From Numida meleagris (taxonomy: Eukaryota > Chordata > Aves > Galliformes > Numididae), in NCBI RefSeq assembly GCF_002078875.1, contig NC_034438.1, forward strand, positions 16,673,747 through 16,737,746: a stretch of 64,000 nt of DNA, read 5' to 3'. Shown in pieces: positions 46,964 to 59,500 of the stretch (positions within the stretch are counted from its first letter, which is position 1; each line of letters starts with the position of its first letter). The notes under the pieces are model-generated. The model was given only the letters and a program-made list of their open reading frames with translations. It had not been told where the DNA came from and did not search any database. Both the position numbers and the translations under genes were made by a program.

Positions 46964-48500
46964 AAGTGAAGGAAATATTTGAGAATATGTAATTACCATT
47001 CTAGTATCTTAAAAGTTAACTTCCTTTCTTCTACAGTCTAGGTAAATTTTTAAGTTTAGTATTTTGGACTAAGGTACTGCAGGCATTGATACATTGGTGA
47101 TGCACATTCTGGACAGTGACTATGAGATGCAGACCTCCCTAACTTCCACAGATCCTCATTGCCTCTGCATGTGTTGCGTTTTAGCCATCTCACCTCAAAT
47201 TGCAAGGCCATAGGCAGTACTGCTGTATGAATTTAGATCAATGCTATTTAGATTGCAATTTCTTAGATCTTTTTCAGAAAAAAGAGAGACAGTTTTGAGA
47301 AGTATCAGTAATGACTGCTTCTATTTTCGAAGAATTGAGCAAGCCCAGCCATGAAACAGATGTCCATCATACTAAGCACTGTACAAATACAGAGCAAAAA
47401 GGTGAACCTGTCCCAGAGAATTCCCTTCCTTGAGGCTTCTCTTCGTTTGGATTCATGACTCCAGGTGCTGATGGAGTTTCCCTGCTGTCTGCTGCATGTA
47501 GAGGAATTCGCGTGCTGCTTCGAGGAGTGGAGGTTGGCCATGGGAAGTTGTTTTCATGAGCTCTGACCCCTGAGACTTCTGCATTCTGGTAACAGTGCAG
47601 GCTGCAGCCTGGGTCAGCATTGTGTATGCTAAGCATGGAGAGCCAGGCTATGGCTGGCTGCGGGCAGCTGTTCGTATGCCATTTGTTGTTACCCATTCCC
47701 CATGGATAAATGAAGGCTTAGAGACACGTATACCTCCATGTGATATGATCCGCATTTTCCCTTTGGTGCTTACACATGCTTACAGAATGGTGGACATGCT
47801 CATGTGTAGGTCTGAACCAATCCTTGGTTGACTGCTCACAGAATCTCAAAGCATTTTTGAGTGTGATAAAACTGCAGTTGATTGGAAAATATAATGTTTG
47901 ACCCAAACCAGTGCTCTCCAGTTGAAGTTTTTTTTTTTTAATTTTTATTTTCCTGAAAGTATTTGATTTCTTCTGCCTGATTGCGATCTCATGCTTGCAT
48001 GACCAACTTCCTTACTCAGTACACTTCTTTTTTGCCTAGTAACTCCTCTGCGTTTATTTAAATTGCTGTTTGTATAGCGTGTTTCACAGCTTGGGTCTAT
48101 TTATTTCTAGCAGAATCTTTGTTGTCTCTGTCCTCATGGCTGCTAGCACATTGCTATAAGCGTTCCTTGTTAAACACATTCATATCATCTAGTGTTGTCT
48201 AATCTCATACTTCAAAGCAGGTACCAAAACCTGTGAGTTTCTAAAAGCCTTAGCAGCATTCAGCAAGCACCACTAGCTGTTTAACATCAGGCTTTGGGGT
48301 GATGAGAAACAGCATTCACATCTGCTCTTCCGTAGCTTGAAGAACAGGAATAGACATAGCACAGTTTTTTGCAGTGTCTGCAATCCAAGCTGTTTTTGCT
48401 GATTGAAAGGTCGACCTGGTCCCTGAAACCTCCTCTCCTGACAGAAGAGCTTTTAATCAAACAAGAAGGTTTTAATGCACAGGGAAATCCTTACAAGTTT

Positions 48501-48738
48501 CAGCAAGAGTCAATGAATGTCAGTGAGTGCCATTTTTTCCATATGGAGGAATTCAGTGGCACTTCTTTGTCTGATGCCATTTTGTTGGACTGTCCCTCTG
48601 CTGCCATCTGTCACACAGCAACAGAATTTAACGGAACATTGGTGGGAAGGTTCAACCTCTACTGCCATACCACCACCATCTACCTCTAATGTCATGGGCC
48701 AACAGAATAAAACAGGAGGCATTATTTTCAGAGCAGCA
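48501..48738 (-). mobile_element. Mariner-type remnant (Galluhop-like), one end only
   Basis: The sequence matches the right-hand 240 bases of the copy at 53755-54298 (CAATGAATGTCAG, GCCATTTTGTTGGACTGTCC, GGAAGGTTCAACCTCTACTG, TGTCATGGGCCAACAGAATA) and ends in the inverted repeat ATTATTTTCAGAGCAGCACT followed by a TA. On the - strand it reads ATEFLHMEKMALTDIH, the N-terminal part of a mariner transposase. The left end is missing. Confidence 0.82.
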
Positions 48739-48904
48739 CTCATAAATTAGGAGGTGCCTCTTTTGGTGCTTTTTCCCTAAAATGTGAAAAAGCCTCTTCT
48801 AGTGCTGCCAAAATTCTGTTTGTTTGATTTTGTTTGTTTCTTTCTAAATAAACCTTTCTATTTTGGATCGACCAGATCAGCACTTGGTGTTCAGATCTCT
48901 GAAT

Positions 48905-48978
48905 CCAAGAACCAGGAGAGCAGAATGGAATACGTGAAAGGGACCTGCTGAGATCATCAAGCCCACCCACAGGGGCTG
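48905..48978 (-). mobile_element. Possible degraded CR1 3' fragment
   Basis: GAAAGGGACCTGCTGAGATC and ATCAAGCCCACCC resemble the reversed CR1 3' UTR, but no tail repeat or longer match is seen. Confidence 0.3.
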
Positions 48979-50462
48979 TTCCCAGCATGCTCGGCCCCAG
49001 CCATGGGACCAGGAGGGGCAGGTGTAGGTGAGAGGGTGCAGGAGGAGCTGGCCAGGCCAAGGAAAGGTGCAGATGTTACTGTTAGTAAAGCTGCTTGCAA
49101 TGCTGCGCAAGCTAATAACACTTTTTTCCAAAGATTTGCTAAACTCAAGCTTGCAAGCTTCAGTAGATGCTGAATTAGTTAAAAATTATGTTCTTTAATG
49201 TTTTTATGATTGATTGTTTATGATTGCCTATCTTTTTAAATAAAGCATGGGGTTTTTTCCGTGTTTGGGCAAAGTTCACCGATTCTCCTAAAATAACCTA
49301 AATTTTTCCATCTATGCAGTTATCTTAAGGTTAATTTTTATTTTTTAAGGTTAAGGTTTTACTGATAGTACAAGACGATATTTAGAGGTACATGAAGAAA
49401 TAACAAAGGGAAATCTGTGCTTAAGCGTATGTATAATCTCCAGTTTTAGTCTGCGTAGATTTTAAAGGAAACTCCACTGTAATACCTGCATGAAAACATC
49501 TGTGTTATGAGGGCTGTATTAATGTCTGCAAGTTTTCCCTTTGGATTCCTTTCCCTAATTTTTTTTTTTTTTAAATCTTTTTTTTTTTCTTTTTTAGTCG
49601 GCAAAAAAGTCATAATGTATACATCTGTAGTCTGGAGGGACTGTTTTGTAATTAGCATGGTTATTATTGATGTAAAATAATCAGAAGATTATGCATAGCC
49701 CATGAAATAAGTTATACTTTCAGCTGCTGATGCTGTAAATTTCAGTGTTTTTTCTTCCAGTTTAGTCATTCTAGAAATAACATCTAAAGTTGTTTCCCAC
49801 ATCACAACCAAGGAGTTGTCATATTTACTTAACCAGCTCCATCTGGCTCCCAGTAAATTCCAAATTTCATTTTTTTCACTGCCTTGCACAGATTCCTCCA
49901 ATGCAAACAGAATGCAGAAGAAAAAAATTGCCAAACTGGTTTTTGTTTGCTGAAATAAATGTTCTTTTTGTAGAAGAGAGGATTCAATATTTTTTACATT
50001 GTGTCCTGCCTCACAGATTACTCATTCTTTGAAGGAAAAAACACAATCTTCTGGCACAGAATGATGCCCTGCTGCTTTCCTGTGGAAAGGTTTCTTGGTT
50101 TTGTTTTTTGGGCTGGAGATGGTGAGGTCCATGAGCTGTAGCAGCTGGTTCCAAACTTTTAGCTTCCATGCCTGAGGGCCATGGCATCGGGGAAGATGTG
50201 GGTGGGTCAAGCTTTGCCAACCACCCTGCAGCATCCTGGGGGCCATTGGTCAAGTACTTCTGTGATGCAGTCTTTGGTCTAAACTTGCTTTGCTTATAAT
50301 TTTCCTGCCACAGTGGCAGGAATGGTTCCTGTGATCTTGCTGCAAACCAGAGAGTATCTGAAGCCCCTGAAGCACATACCAAGTCTGAAACTTTTTTCCA
50401 GGTCCACCATATCATCAGATATTTTAACTTGCCTCTAGTAAGAGTACACAGTGGTCAGGTAT

Positions 50463-50623
50463 TGCAGCTGGCTGCCCAAGGAGGTGGTGGAGTTCCCATC
50501 ACTGGAGTTATTTAAGGGACATGTGGACATGCTGCTTAGGGACATGGTTTAGTGATGGAACTCAGTGGTTAAACTTAAGGATCTAGAAAGTCTTTTCCCA
50601 TCCAGAAGATTCTGTGTTTCTGG
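50463..50623 (+). mobile_element. CR1 LINE 3' fragment in SNX18 intron
   Basis: GGCTGCCCAAGGAGGTGGTG, TTATTTAAGGGACATGTGGA and GACATGGTTTAGTGATGGAA are the typical CR1 3' UTR words. The tail (GATTCTGTGTTTCTG) is degenerate. Confidence 0.85.
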
Positions 50624-51024
50624 GACCCTAGGGATGGGAAAAGGTGCAAACTGCACTGGGCTGTGAGAAATGCTGGAGCAATGGGTGTTCAAAATATCTT
50701 GTTAAAAGCCGTAAGAAGGAAAGGGTGGAAGACAATGTTACCACAGCAGAGCCATGTTTTTACTGGTGAATAGCGTTTAGAACATAAGGGGATTCAGGCT
50801 GATAAGAAGACAAAATTACTCCCCCAGCAGAAATATTGAAGGTTACCCTCCTTAAATAACAGAGGACCCTCTCTACCTTTGTAGCTTGCTGACTCCCTTC
50901 ACTGAAGGGAGTACAGAAAAGCACTTCAAGTCAGTGTAAAGAGAGTCCTGTCCATGAACTGTAGTCATTTGTATGATATAAAGTGTAATACAAAAGAGGG
51001 ACTCATTTGAGACATTACAGCTAA

Positions 51025-51172
51025 AATCATAGAGTCATAGAGCAGCTTAGGTTGGAAGGAATCTTAAATATCATCCAGCTCTGACCCCCATGCTGTGGGC
51101 AGGTTTGCCAACCTCTAGATCAGGTTGCCCAGGGCCCCATCCAACCTGGCCTCAAACACCTCCAGGGATGAA
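51025..51172 (-). mobile_element. CR1 LINE 3' fragment close to SNX18 exon 2
   Basis: The reversed tail ATCATAGAGTCATAGAGCAG is followed by AGGTTGGAAGGAATCTTAAA, GCTGTGGGCAGGTTTGCCAA, CCATCCAACCTGGCCTCAAA and CACCTCCAGGGATG. It ends about 0.8 kb before the exon 2 acceptor. Confidence 0.9.
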
Positions 51173-51984
51173 AGTTATGACTAATACATATAATGAACAT
51201 TTTTTGGAGAAGACTAAAGCTGTATTGGCCTGACTATTCTTAGTTTTATGAAAAAATACATAATATCTAAGGAAAATACGTTACTTTTCTGGGAAACAGA
51301 GCTCATGAAAATTAATATTTAAGATTCATCTTGGTGCTCACTGTGCACGTTTCGTGATGTTTTTGTGGAATGTGTACTTTAATCAGCTGTTTGGAAGAGG
51401 AAGGCTCCTTTGCTCTATTTTTTAGCAGGTCTTACAAGACTGTGTTACTTCTGCCTGAACTTCTGCATCTTTGAAAAAAACTTTTAGATTCTCTAGTAAT
51501 CAGTAATAACTTGGAGGTATCTGTACTGTAGAAGCAGAATGATGTGTTGTTATTTTGTGTATTCAGATTTCCTTTTGATGTTTCAAAAAGACTGTGAAAG
51601 GATTCAACGTTTTGGAAAGACAGATTTCTGAATGATGTTATTTTTCTGGTATTAGTGCAGGCCTAAATCTAGCTTTTCTACCTTTTTTTCTCACTGTCAG
51701 AATATTTGTTGATTATTAATAAGTAAACTGAAAGACATGATCTGATTTTTTAAGATTGTGAAATCGGCATGTTTTTCACTTACTGACTTTCGAAAACTGA
51801 AGCCTTGCTTTTTTTAAATGATACAATATTCTGTGATTTTTTAATCTGGAAAAGTTCTTTATTCATACACATCAATGCACTCAGAATAGGCTTTATACGC
51901 ATTCTTGTTATTGAATCACTTTAAAGTACAGCGAAGTGTACACTGTTCTCACAGTTAAACTCTTCTGTTCTCTTCTTTACACAG

Positions 51985-52238
51985 GAGCCCTCACCAAAGT
52001 AAAGGAGAGTAAGCGGCACGTGGAAGAGGGGAAGATGGAGCTCCAAAAAGCAGAGGGCATTCAAGAACGCTGTAATATTATTTCTTTCGCGACCCTAGCA
52101 GAGATTAATCATTTCCACAAAATCCGTGTGAGGGACTTTAAATCACAGATGCAGCATTTCTTGCAACAGCAAATACTCTTTTTTCAAAAAGTGACACAAA
52201 AGCTAGAAGAAGCTCTTCACAAGTATGACAGCGTTTAA
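51985..52238 (+). CDS. SNX18: Sorting nexin-18 (SNX18), exon 2: C-terminal part of BAR domain
   Basis: The exon starts after the acceptor TTTACACAG and completes codon 518 as GGA (Gly). It then encodes residues 519-601, beginning ALTKVKES and ending LEEALHKYDSV before TAA (52236-52238). The sequence is the last helical part of the SNX9-family BAR domain (VEEGKME, SFATLAEI, RDFKSQMQHFLQQQILFFQK) and is nearly identical in character to mammalian SNX18. The phase-1 junction gives one uninterrupted 601-residue frame. An in-frame ATG upstream at 51936 lies in the intron and is not used in this model. BAR dimers of this family sense and create membrane curvature, so loss of this exon would abolish dimer completion. 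Confidence 0.96.
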
Positions 52239-53772
52239 TCTCTGAACTTTGAATTGTGGACTTTGCTCAGTATGAACATGACTTAAGCAGCGGAACAAAC
52301 TCTGCTGCTGTTAAAGAGCTATTACCAGTGGTAGATGTGGTACAAGAATGGCTTGTGTTCACTTGGAATCAGGATTTTCTCTCTGATTATGTAGAAAGGA
52401 AACAGTTATAGGGCTATGTAGTAGAAACAGTACCACGCATTATAACTGAGTTATACCGTGTATGCCTACACTACCATTGTAACTTTTTTGAAATAATGAG
52501 TATACTATTTGCCTTATTGCTTTTTGAAACATGGTATTTTAGTGCATACTTTGTAGACCTCAAAACCCTTTGGGTCTTTAAGGAAGTTGGCTAGATAAAA
52601 GCCTGCTTCAGCTGCCTTTTTACTTTCCTAGATTTGGATTTCCTAAATTCAAACGATTCTCTGTTTACAGACTCCTACTAGAGCAGCTATGTGATTCTGT
52701 GCCTTTAGACTCTATTTTTCCTTTTCTAGTAAGTCACATTTTTATGATTGAATGAATGAAGGGTTGATGCCTATGACAAGAACTGATTATGAAACCTCAT
52801 ATTAACTGGAAAGAAATGAGCTGCCATCCAGTTTGCACAGCAAGTACTGTCTTACAAGAAACGTTGGCTCAAAAAGTAGAACTTAAATCTATTCAGACTT
52901 TCCCTGAAAGTGGAGACTACTTGTTACATGTACTAGGATGTTAAGCACATATACGACAGTACACCACTGAACCCCCCGTTCAAAAATGAATATTACGCTG
53001 AGGGGGATTTTAGTATAAAGCATTACTGTGAGTGGGAATTTGAACTAGCCTAATAACAGTGATGCTTATCATGGGGATATAAATGCAGGCTATGTTGATA
53101 GAACTTCTGTGAGTAGAAAATTATTTGCTCATTGTTCAGTTGCTGATTCAGTTTAACTTCAGACTTGCATCTACACTGCCTGTTGTCTAAGTTGGGACTC
53201 CACTGTGATTCATTAGTCTACTCTAAGGTTACAGATTTTCAGGGATGTTCAGTAATATAAATGATCTGAAATAAGTCTTGGCTGAACTGACCTGGAAAAC
53301 AGGTGGCATGTTTATGTTTATAACACTTGTCTTAATTTTTGTATAAATATTTTTGACAAGCAGGGTGCATTTATATATATGTAAACACTATATTTTAAAG
53401 AATTTTCTGGCTTATTTCCCTTGAATTAAGTCTGAAGTTTGTGTTTATAACCTATTGGTTCCCTTCTTATAGGTCAGTATCAGAAGGGGTTTTTATTTAT
53501 CCTATCCTATTCCTCCTAAACAAAAATAACAGAACCTTCCAAGGAGGCAAAATGTTTCTTTTCTTTTTTTTTTTTAATTAAATTTAATCACAGATAGATT
53601 AAATGAACAAAAACCTGGAAAAGGAAGTTAAGCAATAGTTACCTTAAAGTACAAATCATTCCTCACCTATGCAGTAGAAATGTCCACTTATTTCACTTGA
53701 TCATGTTGGTTTCTGTAGCTTTAACCCCACACCTCTGTTTCACAGGAATAAATATGTTGGTGGCTCTGAAAG
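52239..53772 (+). other. SNX18 3' UTR (inferred)
   Basis: The unbroken AT-rich sequence after the stop has no canonical AATAAA until 53747. ATTAAA variants occur at 53577-53582 and 53598-53603. A 1.5-kb 3' UTR is therefore the simplest model. Whether transcripts end earlier cannot be read from the sequence. Confidence 0.45.
53747..53752 (+). terminator. Poly(A) signal AATAAA, SNX18 (likely main site)
   Basis: AATAAA is followed by TATGTTGGTGGCTCTG, a GT-rich element. The downstream part is contributed by the end of a mariner element that begins at 53755. Confidence 0.5.
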
Positions 53773-54298
53773 TTATACCTCCCATTCCATGGAAGCTACA
53801 GCAGATACAAAGAGCACAATAACACTATTTGATAGTGTTCTGTAGCTTGGAAATTCCTCTATTTTTCAACACGGTCGTAACTGCTTGCCATGCATTTTCA
53901 GTAGCCAGGAATGAGAACCTTCATGCTGCACTCATATACATTGGCACAGAGGTGACCAAATGTCACTGTTGCTATGGCTGAAATGCACCACCCACTGCCT
54001 CTCTATGCTTACATCCACTGTTCAGGCTCTATAAACATTCTGCAACCATCGGTGAATGTCAGGGTGCCGTTTTTTCTGCTTGAAGGAATTCAGTGACACA
54101 CCTTTGCTTCATCCACACTTCCACATCGGACGCCGTTCTGTCAGACTGTCCCTGTGCTGCCATCCTTTGCATGGCAACAACATGCAACAGAACACTGGTG
54201 GGAAAGTTCAGCTTCTAGTGCCATACCACCATCACCTGCCTCTGATGTCATGGGCCAACATAATAAAACAAGAAGCATTACTTTTGGAGCAGCCCTCA
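53755..54298 (-). mobile_element. Mariner-type DNA transposon, internally deleted (Galluhop-like), both ends present
   Basis: The element is flanked by TA on both sides (53753-53754 and 54299-54300), the mariner target duplication. The 21-base ends match at 14 positions as inverted repeats (TGTTGGTGGCTCTG... and, reversed, TGAGGGCTGCTCC...). On the - strand, readable transposase pieces are EVWMKQRCVTEFLQAEK near the N-terminus (about 54060-54130) and a decayed RVEK near the C-terminus (about 53870). The intervening catalytic part is missing, so at about 540 bases it is a non-autonomous derivative. A frame across it on + is an artefact. Confidence 0.87.
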
Positions 54299-54300
54299 TA

Positions 54301-56130
54301 TACAAATGTGGTTTTGGTTTTAAGATTCACCCAGAGTGTTTGGCAGATTGCTATATTGACCACTTGCATTCATCAGTGCTCCTAATAGTACCCTAGAAAG
54401 TGAAATACAGAATGATGAAGAGGAAAAAAATCACAGTGTTTGTAAAAGAAAGGACAATCAGTGAGGAAGGAATCAATTTGCAGGCTACCAAAAGAGTGCT
54501 GCAAGCATCGATGTTGACTGTAACATAAGGACCATAATCATAGGGCTGACTTGCTCTTTATCTTCCTCATGGTATTTCATTCTGTATTCAGAACTCAGCA
54601 CTTCCTTTAACAGCTCTTCCCGCCACTGCTCCAACTTCCTGAGTCGTTTAATTACCTGAGCCAGCAATGAGCCAGGTTTGAGCTGTTACGTGGCTTATGG
54701 CTGCGTAAGCCAGATACTGTTTCATTAAATAATTTTGCAGTAATTAGATCAGACTACAATCAGAGTAATTATGTGTGATGGTATTAAGACCTGATCAGAA
54801 ATTGATCTTGGTTCAGTTGAAGTATTCTAGGAGGTTAGTATTAACGAAATGTACATGTCCATGGGGATATTAAGCTGTGATATGTATACAACATTATCAG
54901 ACAGGTACAGTTTTCCCAAATAAACTGTCATGGCCTTCACCTTATTTTCTCATTTGTGATTTTTTGGGGGCGAGGAGGATGGTGGTGTGCTAATTTGTTA
55001 AACCTGATGTACCAAAAAAGCCTGACAAGAATCCTGTGTATCAATTGTTGCAGTCTGAAAAAATAAATCTCTTCCACATTAGCATCTTCTCACACAGAGC
55101 TGGGGTTAAACTGTTGCAGGGCCTGAACTCCATTCATGCTCACTGCACTGTGTGAGAACTGCAGTTTTAGTTGTACTTGGAAAAATAGTCACACTGACAG
55201 ACAGAATGGTGTGATCTGAGGTCTGAGTGTACTCTGCAGGAAGGTGAATGTGAACTGTGTAGGACTGTGGAAGCACCAAAGGAAATCTATCTAAGAAAAT
55301 CTTTTAAATAGATAAATGTGGAGGAGAGGAAGGTAGTTCCATACCAGGATGTTAAATGCATTTGTTTTATTCTGTTCCTGTAACTTGTATTTGATGCATC
55401 ACAGTTTTTGCATTGGCGGTACTATGTTGTATTTGCTGGGGGCTAGGGAAGATAAATTGAAAGGCGTAAGAAAATTCACTGAGGTGCTGGTTTTGGTGAA
55501 AGTGCTCCATCCAATGAAAAATGTAGAATAAACCTATTAGTGGAACATAGCTACATAAAATATCCTGCAAGCAGAAAGTAAATAATGTTTCTATTTAAGT
55601 TTCAGGCTTTTGATTTAGACATTAACAGCCTGCTAAAGTGATTAGATAGGTTTGTGTCTCAGCCCTTCAGTTGTATGGTACTTGCAAAGAAAGCAGTTGC
55701 CTCTGTTTTGTGCCTTGTGCACATTTTCTAGGTTCTCCCTACCAGTTTCAGAGTCCAAAGGCAGAGTACATTTGATTTGGGAGCGTTGCATGACCCAGTT
55801 TAGAGATATCTGCAGTAAAGTTGTGATGATGAAACACTGAAGACAAACACCAACAAAGTCTGGAAGAAAAAAGATTAGAATGGAAGTACGTGATGCATAT
55901 AAAACTGATATGCGTTTAGAAGACATAAACTGCCCACGCAGAAAATACCTGCATTATTTAATTAATGTGTTTTAATTTAATATAGTGTTAATCCACACTA
56001 AACAATGAGAAGGAGATCTCATACTTAACAATGCCCAGAAAGGCAGTTCAGCTCACAATTCGATTTTGCAAATACAACACTAAGTTCTTGGTGTCAGTAA
56101 GGCAGTTTCCCTAGCGTAGATTACACAGGA
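54301..56130. other. Gene-free stretch downstream of SNX18
   Basis: No exon or recognisable repeat. Open frames are short and without motifs. Confidence 0.5.
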
Positions 56131-56281
56131 AAGCATCCAGGCAGGCTTTGAAATATTAGATGTTGTACTAAGGGACATGGATTAGTGGGGAAATATTGGT
56201 GGTAGGTGGATGGCTGGACTGGATGATTTTGGAGGTCTTTTCCAACCTTGGTGATTCTATGATTCTATTCTATGATTCTAT
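56131..56281 (+). mobile_element. CR1 LINE 3' fragment with 8-bp tail
   Basis: GGCAGGCTTTGAAATATTAG, AGGGACATGGATTAGTGGGG and GGATGGCTGGACTGGATGAT lead into CCAACCTTGGTGATTCTATG and the tandem GATTCTATTCTATGATTCTA tail. Confidence 0.93.
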
Positions 56282-56477
56282 TTTGTGAGTTGCGGGGTGT
56301 CTTTCTAGTGATTTACAGACCCTGTTTGCACTCCCTTATTGTTTTGTCAGATTTCCACTGATCCAGCTAACAACTTCCCTGCTGGCTGTCTACTCCAGCC
56401 TGAATTTTTCAGGGAAACTTAAATGAAAGATATTTCTGAGAAGAAGATAGTACAACTAAATTAAAATAAAAAGCTTT

Positions 56478-56505
56478 TGTGTGTGTGTGTTTTGTTTTGT
56501 TTTTT
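56478..56505. repeat. (GT)n followed by (TTTTG)n
   Basis: Six GT units run straight into three TTTTG units. Confidence 0.85.
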
Positions 56506-59500
56506 GTCCTCTTGGATCCTCTGAACAGTTTGGTTTAGTTCTCATATTTTGGAACAAGGACTTGATATTTGGCAGACTCGTTACCTTTTGGGTCCTGCAC
56601 TGCCTGTGAAAATTTGCCCAAATATTTCCAAGTTAAAAAGGTTTCTTCAGAACCATTTATGCTGAAGATATTTTACAGATATTTTTCTGTAGCTCCCACT
56701 TACTTCAGGCTGTCTTTTTTTCTAACTTTGGTTAGCAGCAGAATTCCTCTGTAACTGCTTTTCCCCCTCCTCCAGAGGGGGCTGAGCATCCTGGAGTAGA
56801 AGCTGAGCAAGAAGCTGCCCATAGATCATAGGCACAGCTTCTCAGTAACTGGAGAAGGGAAGAGAGAAGCAGCAGGTGGTCAGCTGTGGTCTGCCAGGGA
56901 GGGTGTTGCCTGCATCATCATTACCTCTTTTGCAGCTTCGGTTCTATTGTACACAGTGAGAAAGAATGAGGAGGTTCTCCTTCAGTCTGCAGTGTGGTGC
57001 TCAGACAGCTAGGCTCCATCCCTGCCTTTACTCCCTGTTCTTCTGTGCGATACAACCCACAAAAGTAATTTGTACCGCTTATACCAATTTTTGTGTAGAC
57101 TTGAGTTTAAAGCCAAGAACACAAAGAAGTGCTGGGCATTCACAGTTTTCACGGCACACTGCAGACATACTTTGAGTACAGAAAATAAAGCAAAATGCAA
57201 AGGAATTTGTTTCTCTAAGCAGACCACAATTTAGAGGACACTTTATCAGCTGCAAAAGGAGAAAAATAAATCCAGCTCAAGTTGCTGGAATGCTGCTGAC
57301 AAGTTCCTTGAAATAGTTTTCAGACACCGAATTACTACGTTTTGTAAAACTGTATGAGGTGCGAGTATTATTTGGGAAATAAAACATGAGGCCACGTGTA
57401 GAACACCAATGGAATCTCACTCAGTTACTATTCATCCAGTGAACTGAAGGAAAGGAAGGTGTTGTCAGAAAAATCCTATGTGGTTGTGTCATTGCTGCAC
57501 AATGTAGACGCTTATTCACAGGGAAGCTGAACTAATGTGCAGTGGTTGCCTTACTTCTGACATTTCCTAATTTTGAGATACTGCTTCTGCAGTTTTGGTG
57601 ATTTCTCAATGCCGCACAATGTGATGCAGTAGGTACTGTACATAAAATTATAAACTGGTAATATATGTAGAAGAAATAGAAGAAATGTGATTTCACTTTG
57701 TTTCAGAGTTGTTCAGTTGACAGCAGAGCTCAAGCACACATGAAGATAATACACAAGAGTTTTGGACGCAATAAAGAAGCTCTCATTTTCTAAAGCTAAA
57801 GGTACTTCCCATCCTGTGTCTGATAGCCTCACTGCTCTGCAACTCTATTTAAAACTGAGCAATTAATGTGGTTCCACTTTGAAATCCAGGGGAGGGGAGG
57901 TTTTTTTCTGCTTGACTCTGCTGGGAAGAACACCAGGCTGTCCCTGCTGAGCCCGGCAGTCTGCAGCCCAGGGTGTTCCCTCCTTAGCTAAGGAACAACT
58001 CAATCTAAGCTACAGAATTTTACAGAAATTTAATAAGTTACCTGTTACAAGGCTCTTTCATTCATTTTTAATAAAGACCTGTGGCTGTTTTGAGAAATGA
58101 GAAGTTATCATTTTAAATAAAGCACCTGGAGGAACTTGGCCTGCTTTTTTGTTGGTTGTTTTTTTTTTTCCCCACTATTTTTAGTTTTAAAAAGCATTTC
58201 CAAGGAGTAGGAAACTGTCCTCTGTCAAAAGACAAAATCAGGAATTCTTATGTCAACAATTTTCTTTTTTGATACATATAATTGACCCTAACAGCTAGCC
58301 TTTTATTGACAAAGTAACACAGCCAGTGAGGAGAATAGTATAAATACACCAAAAATACAGAGGTGAAGTAGTATGAAGTTCTACTTGCAGTGAGTTAGGG
58401 TGGCTGTACTTCTCACAGTTGGTATGAATTCACCCCATGTTGTTTTTTCTATTTGGAAAAAGAAAGAGAAGTAGTAAAAAAAAAAAAGTAAAGAATTAGT
58501 TTTTTCACTAAAATTCTTGTTTTGGTTACTAGATCTTCAGTAAGAGTAAATTTCGTGCCTCCTCTGCTCCTGAGGAGCTCCTGACTGTCCCAGGTGCGCA
58601 CCCTGGGGATGCAGCACAGCTGCCTGTTGCTCAGCACCTGTGGAGGAAGCTGCATTCAGGGAAAAGTATGCTGCGGCACTGTCCCAGCTGGGTGCACTGT
58701 GCTGTGAGGCTACAGTCCAGAAACACAGTGCAGCTGCTGGATTCGCACTAACAAGGCTGGCAGTGCTGATGAAAGATTGTGAGCCTGGTGACAAGCTCAA
58801 GCGCCTTCTTTAGAGTCTTTAATTTGAAAAATTCAGCATATGCATTTTCTCTTTTTTGTTTTTCCATTTGCCACCTCTTGAAATGGCACAGGTTGAACCC
58901 TGAACAAAGCAGTGCTTTCACATCCACCTGTGGCACTCAAGGTCAGCGGTCACCCTGCCCTGCTGGGTCTTCCCCCTGGATGAATGGAGCCTTGCAGTGT
59001 CTTACACAGGTGGTTTTCCAGGCTTGGCAGTCCTTAGTGCAGAGCAATGGAGAAGCACTCAGGGACAATGAACTGGTTGCTCATGCCTTGAAGTATAGCT
59101 ATAGATTGTGTCTGGCCAGCAGCAGGGTAGTGTAACGTGCACCCCATGCCTGTGGGTGCAGAGGAAAGTTCCACTGGTGAGCGGATGTGGGGCTGTGCAT
59201 CTTGGAGCACTGCTCAGCATACAGCTGTGGCAAGAAATGGCTGGATCTGGTTAGGGCAGGAGGATGGGAAGGAGAAAGTAATGTTCTTTTCTGAGCAGGC
59301 AGCAGGCTGAAGCTGGGTACATGGTAGGTTTCCACATGGACCTCTCTGAGACCAGGAGTGCCCACCCAGAGGATATCTCCTCTTTCAGAAGGCAGTTGCA
59401 GATGCCTTCGCTTTAAAATCCTTTAGTGAAAACTGCCTGGTGTAAAGTACAGGAGCAGCTCTGGGAACAGGCATCACAGGCAGTAAGAGCACAGCACAAT

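Larger units (their letters stand above)
35766..51984 (+). other. SNX18 intron 1 (16.2 kb)
   Basis: The intron begins GTAACA and ends TTCTTTACACAG, joining codon 518 as G/GA (Gly, phase 1). Read without splicing, exon 1 continues for nine more codons (NIRIYFIKW) to TAG at 35795-35797, with an AATAAA at 36148-36153. It contains CR1 fragments at 39653, 46700, 50463 and 51025, a mariner piece at 48501, and small GTT and TTTG repeats. No other gene is recognised in it; a 134-codon - strand frame at 50011-50415 is not convincing. Confidence 0.9.

Noticed and set aside
50011..50415. 134-codon - strand frame in the SNX18 intron
   Set aside because: No recognisable domain, no splice or promoter context, and the composition reads like random GC-richer DNA. 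Transcript evidence would be needed.
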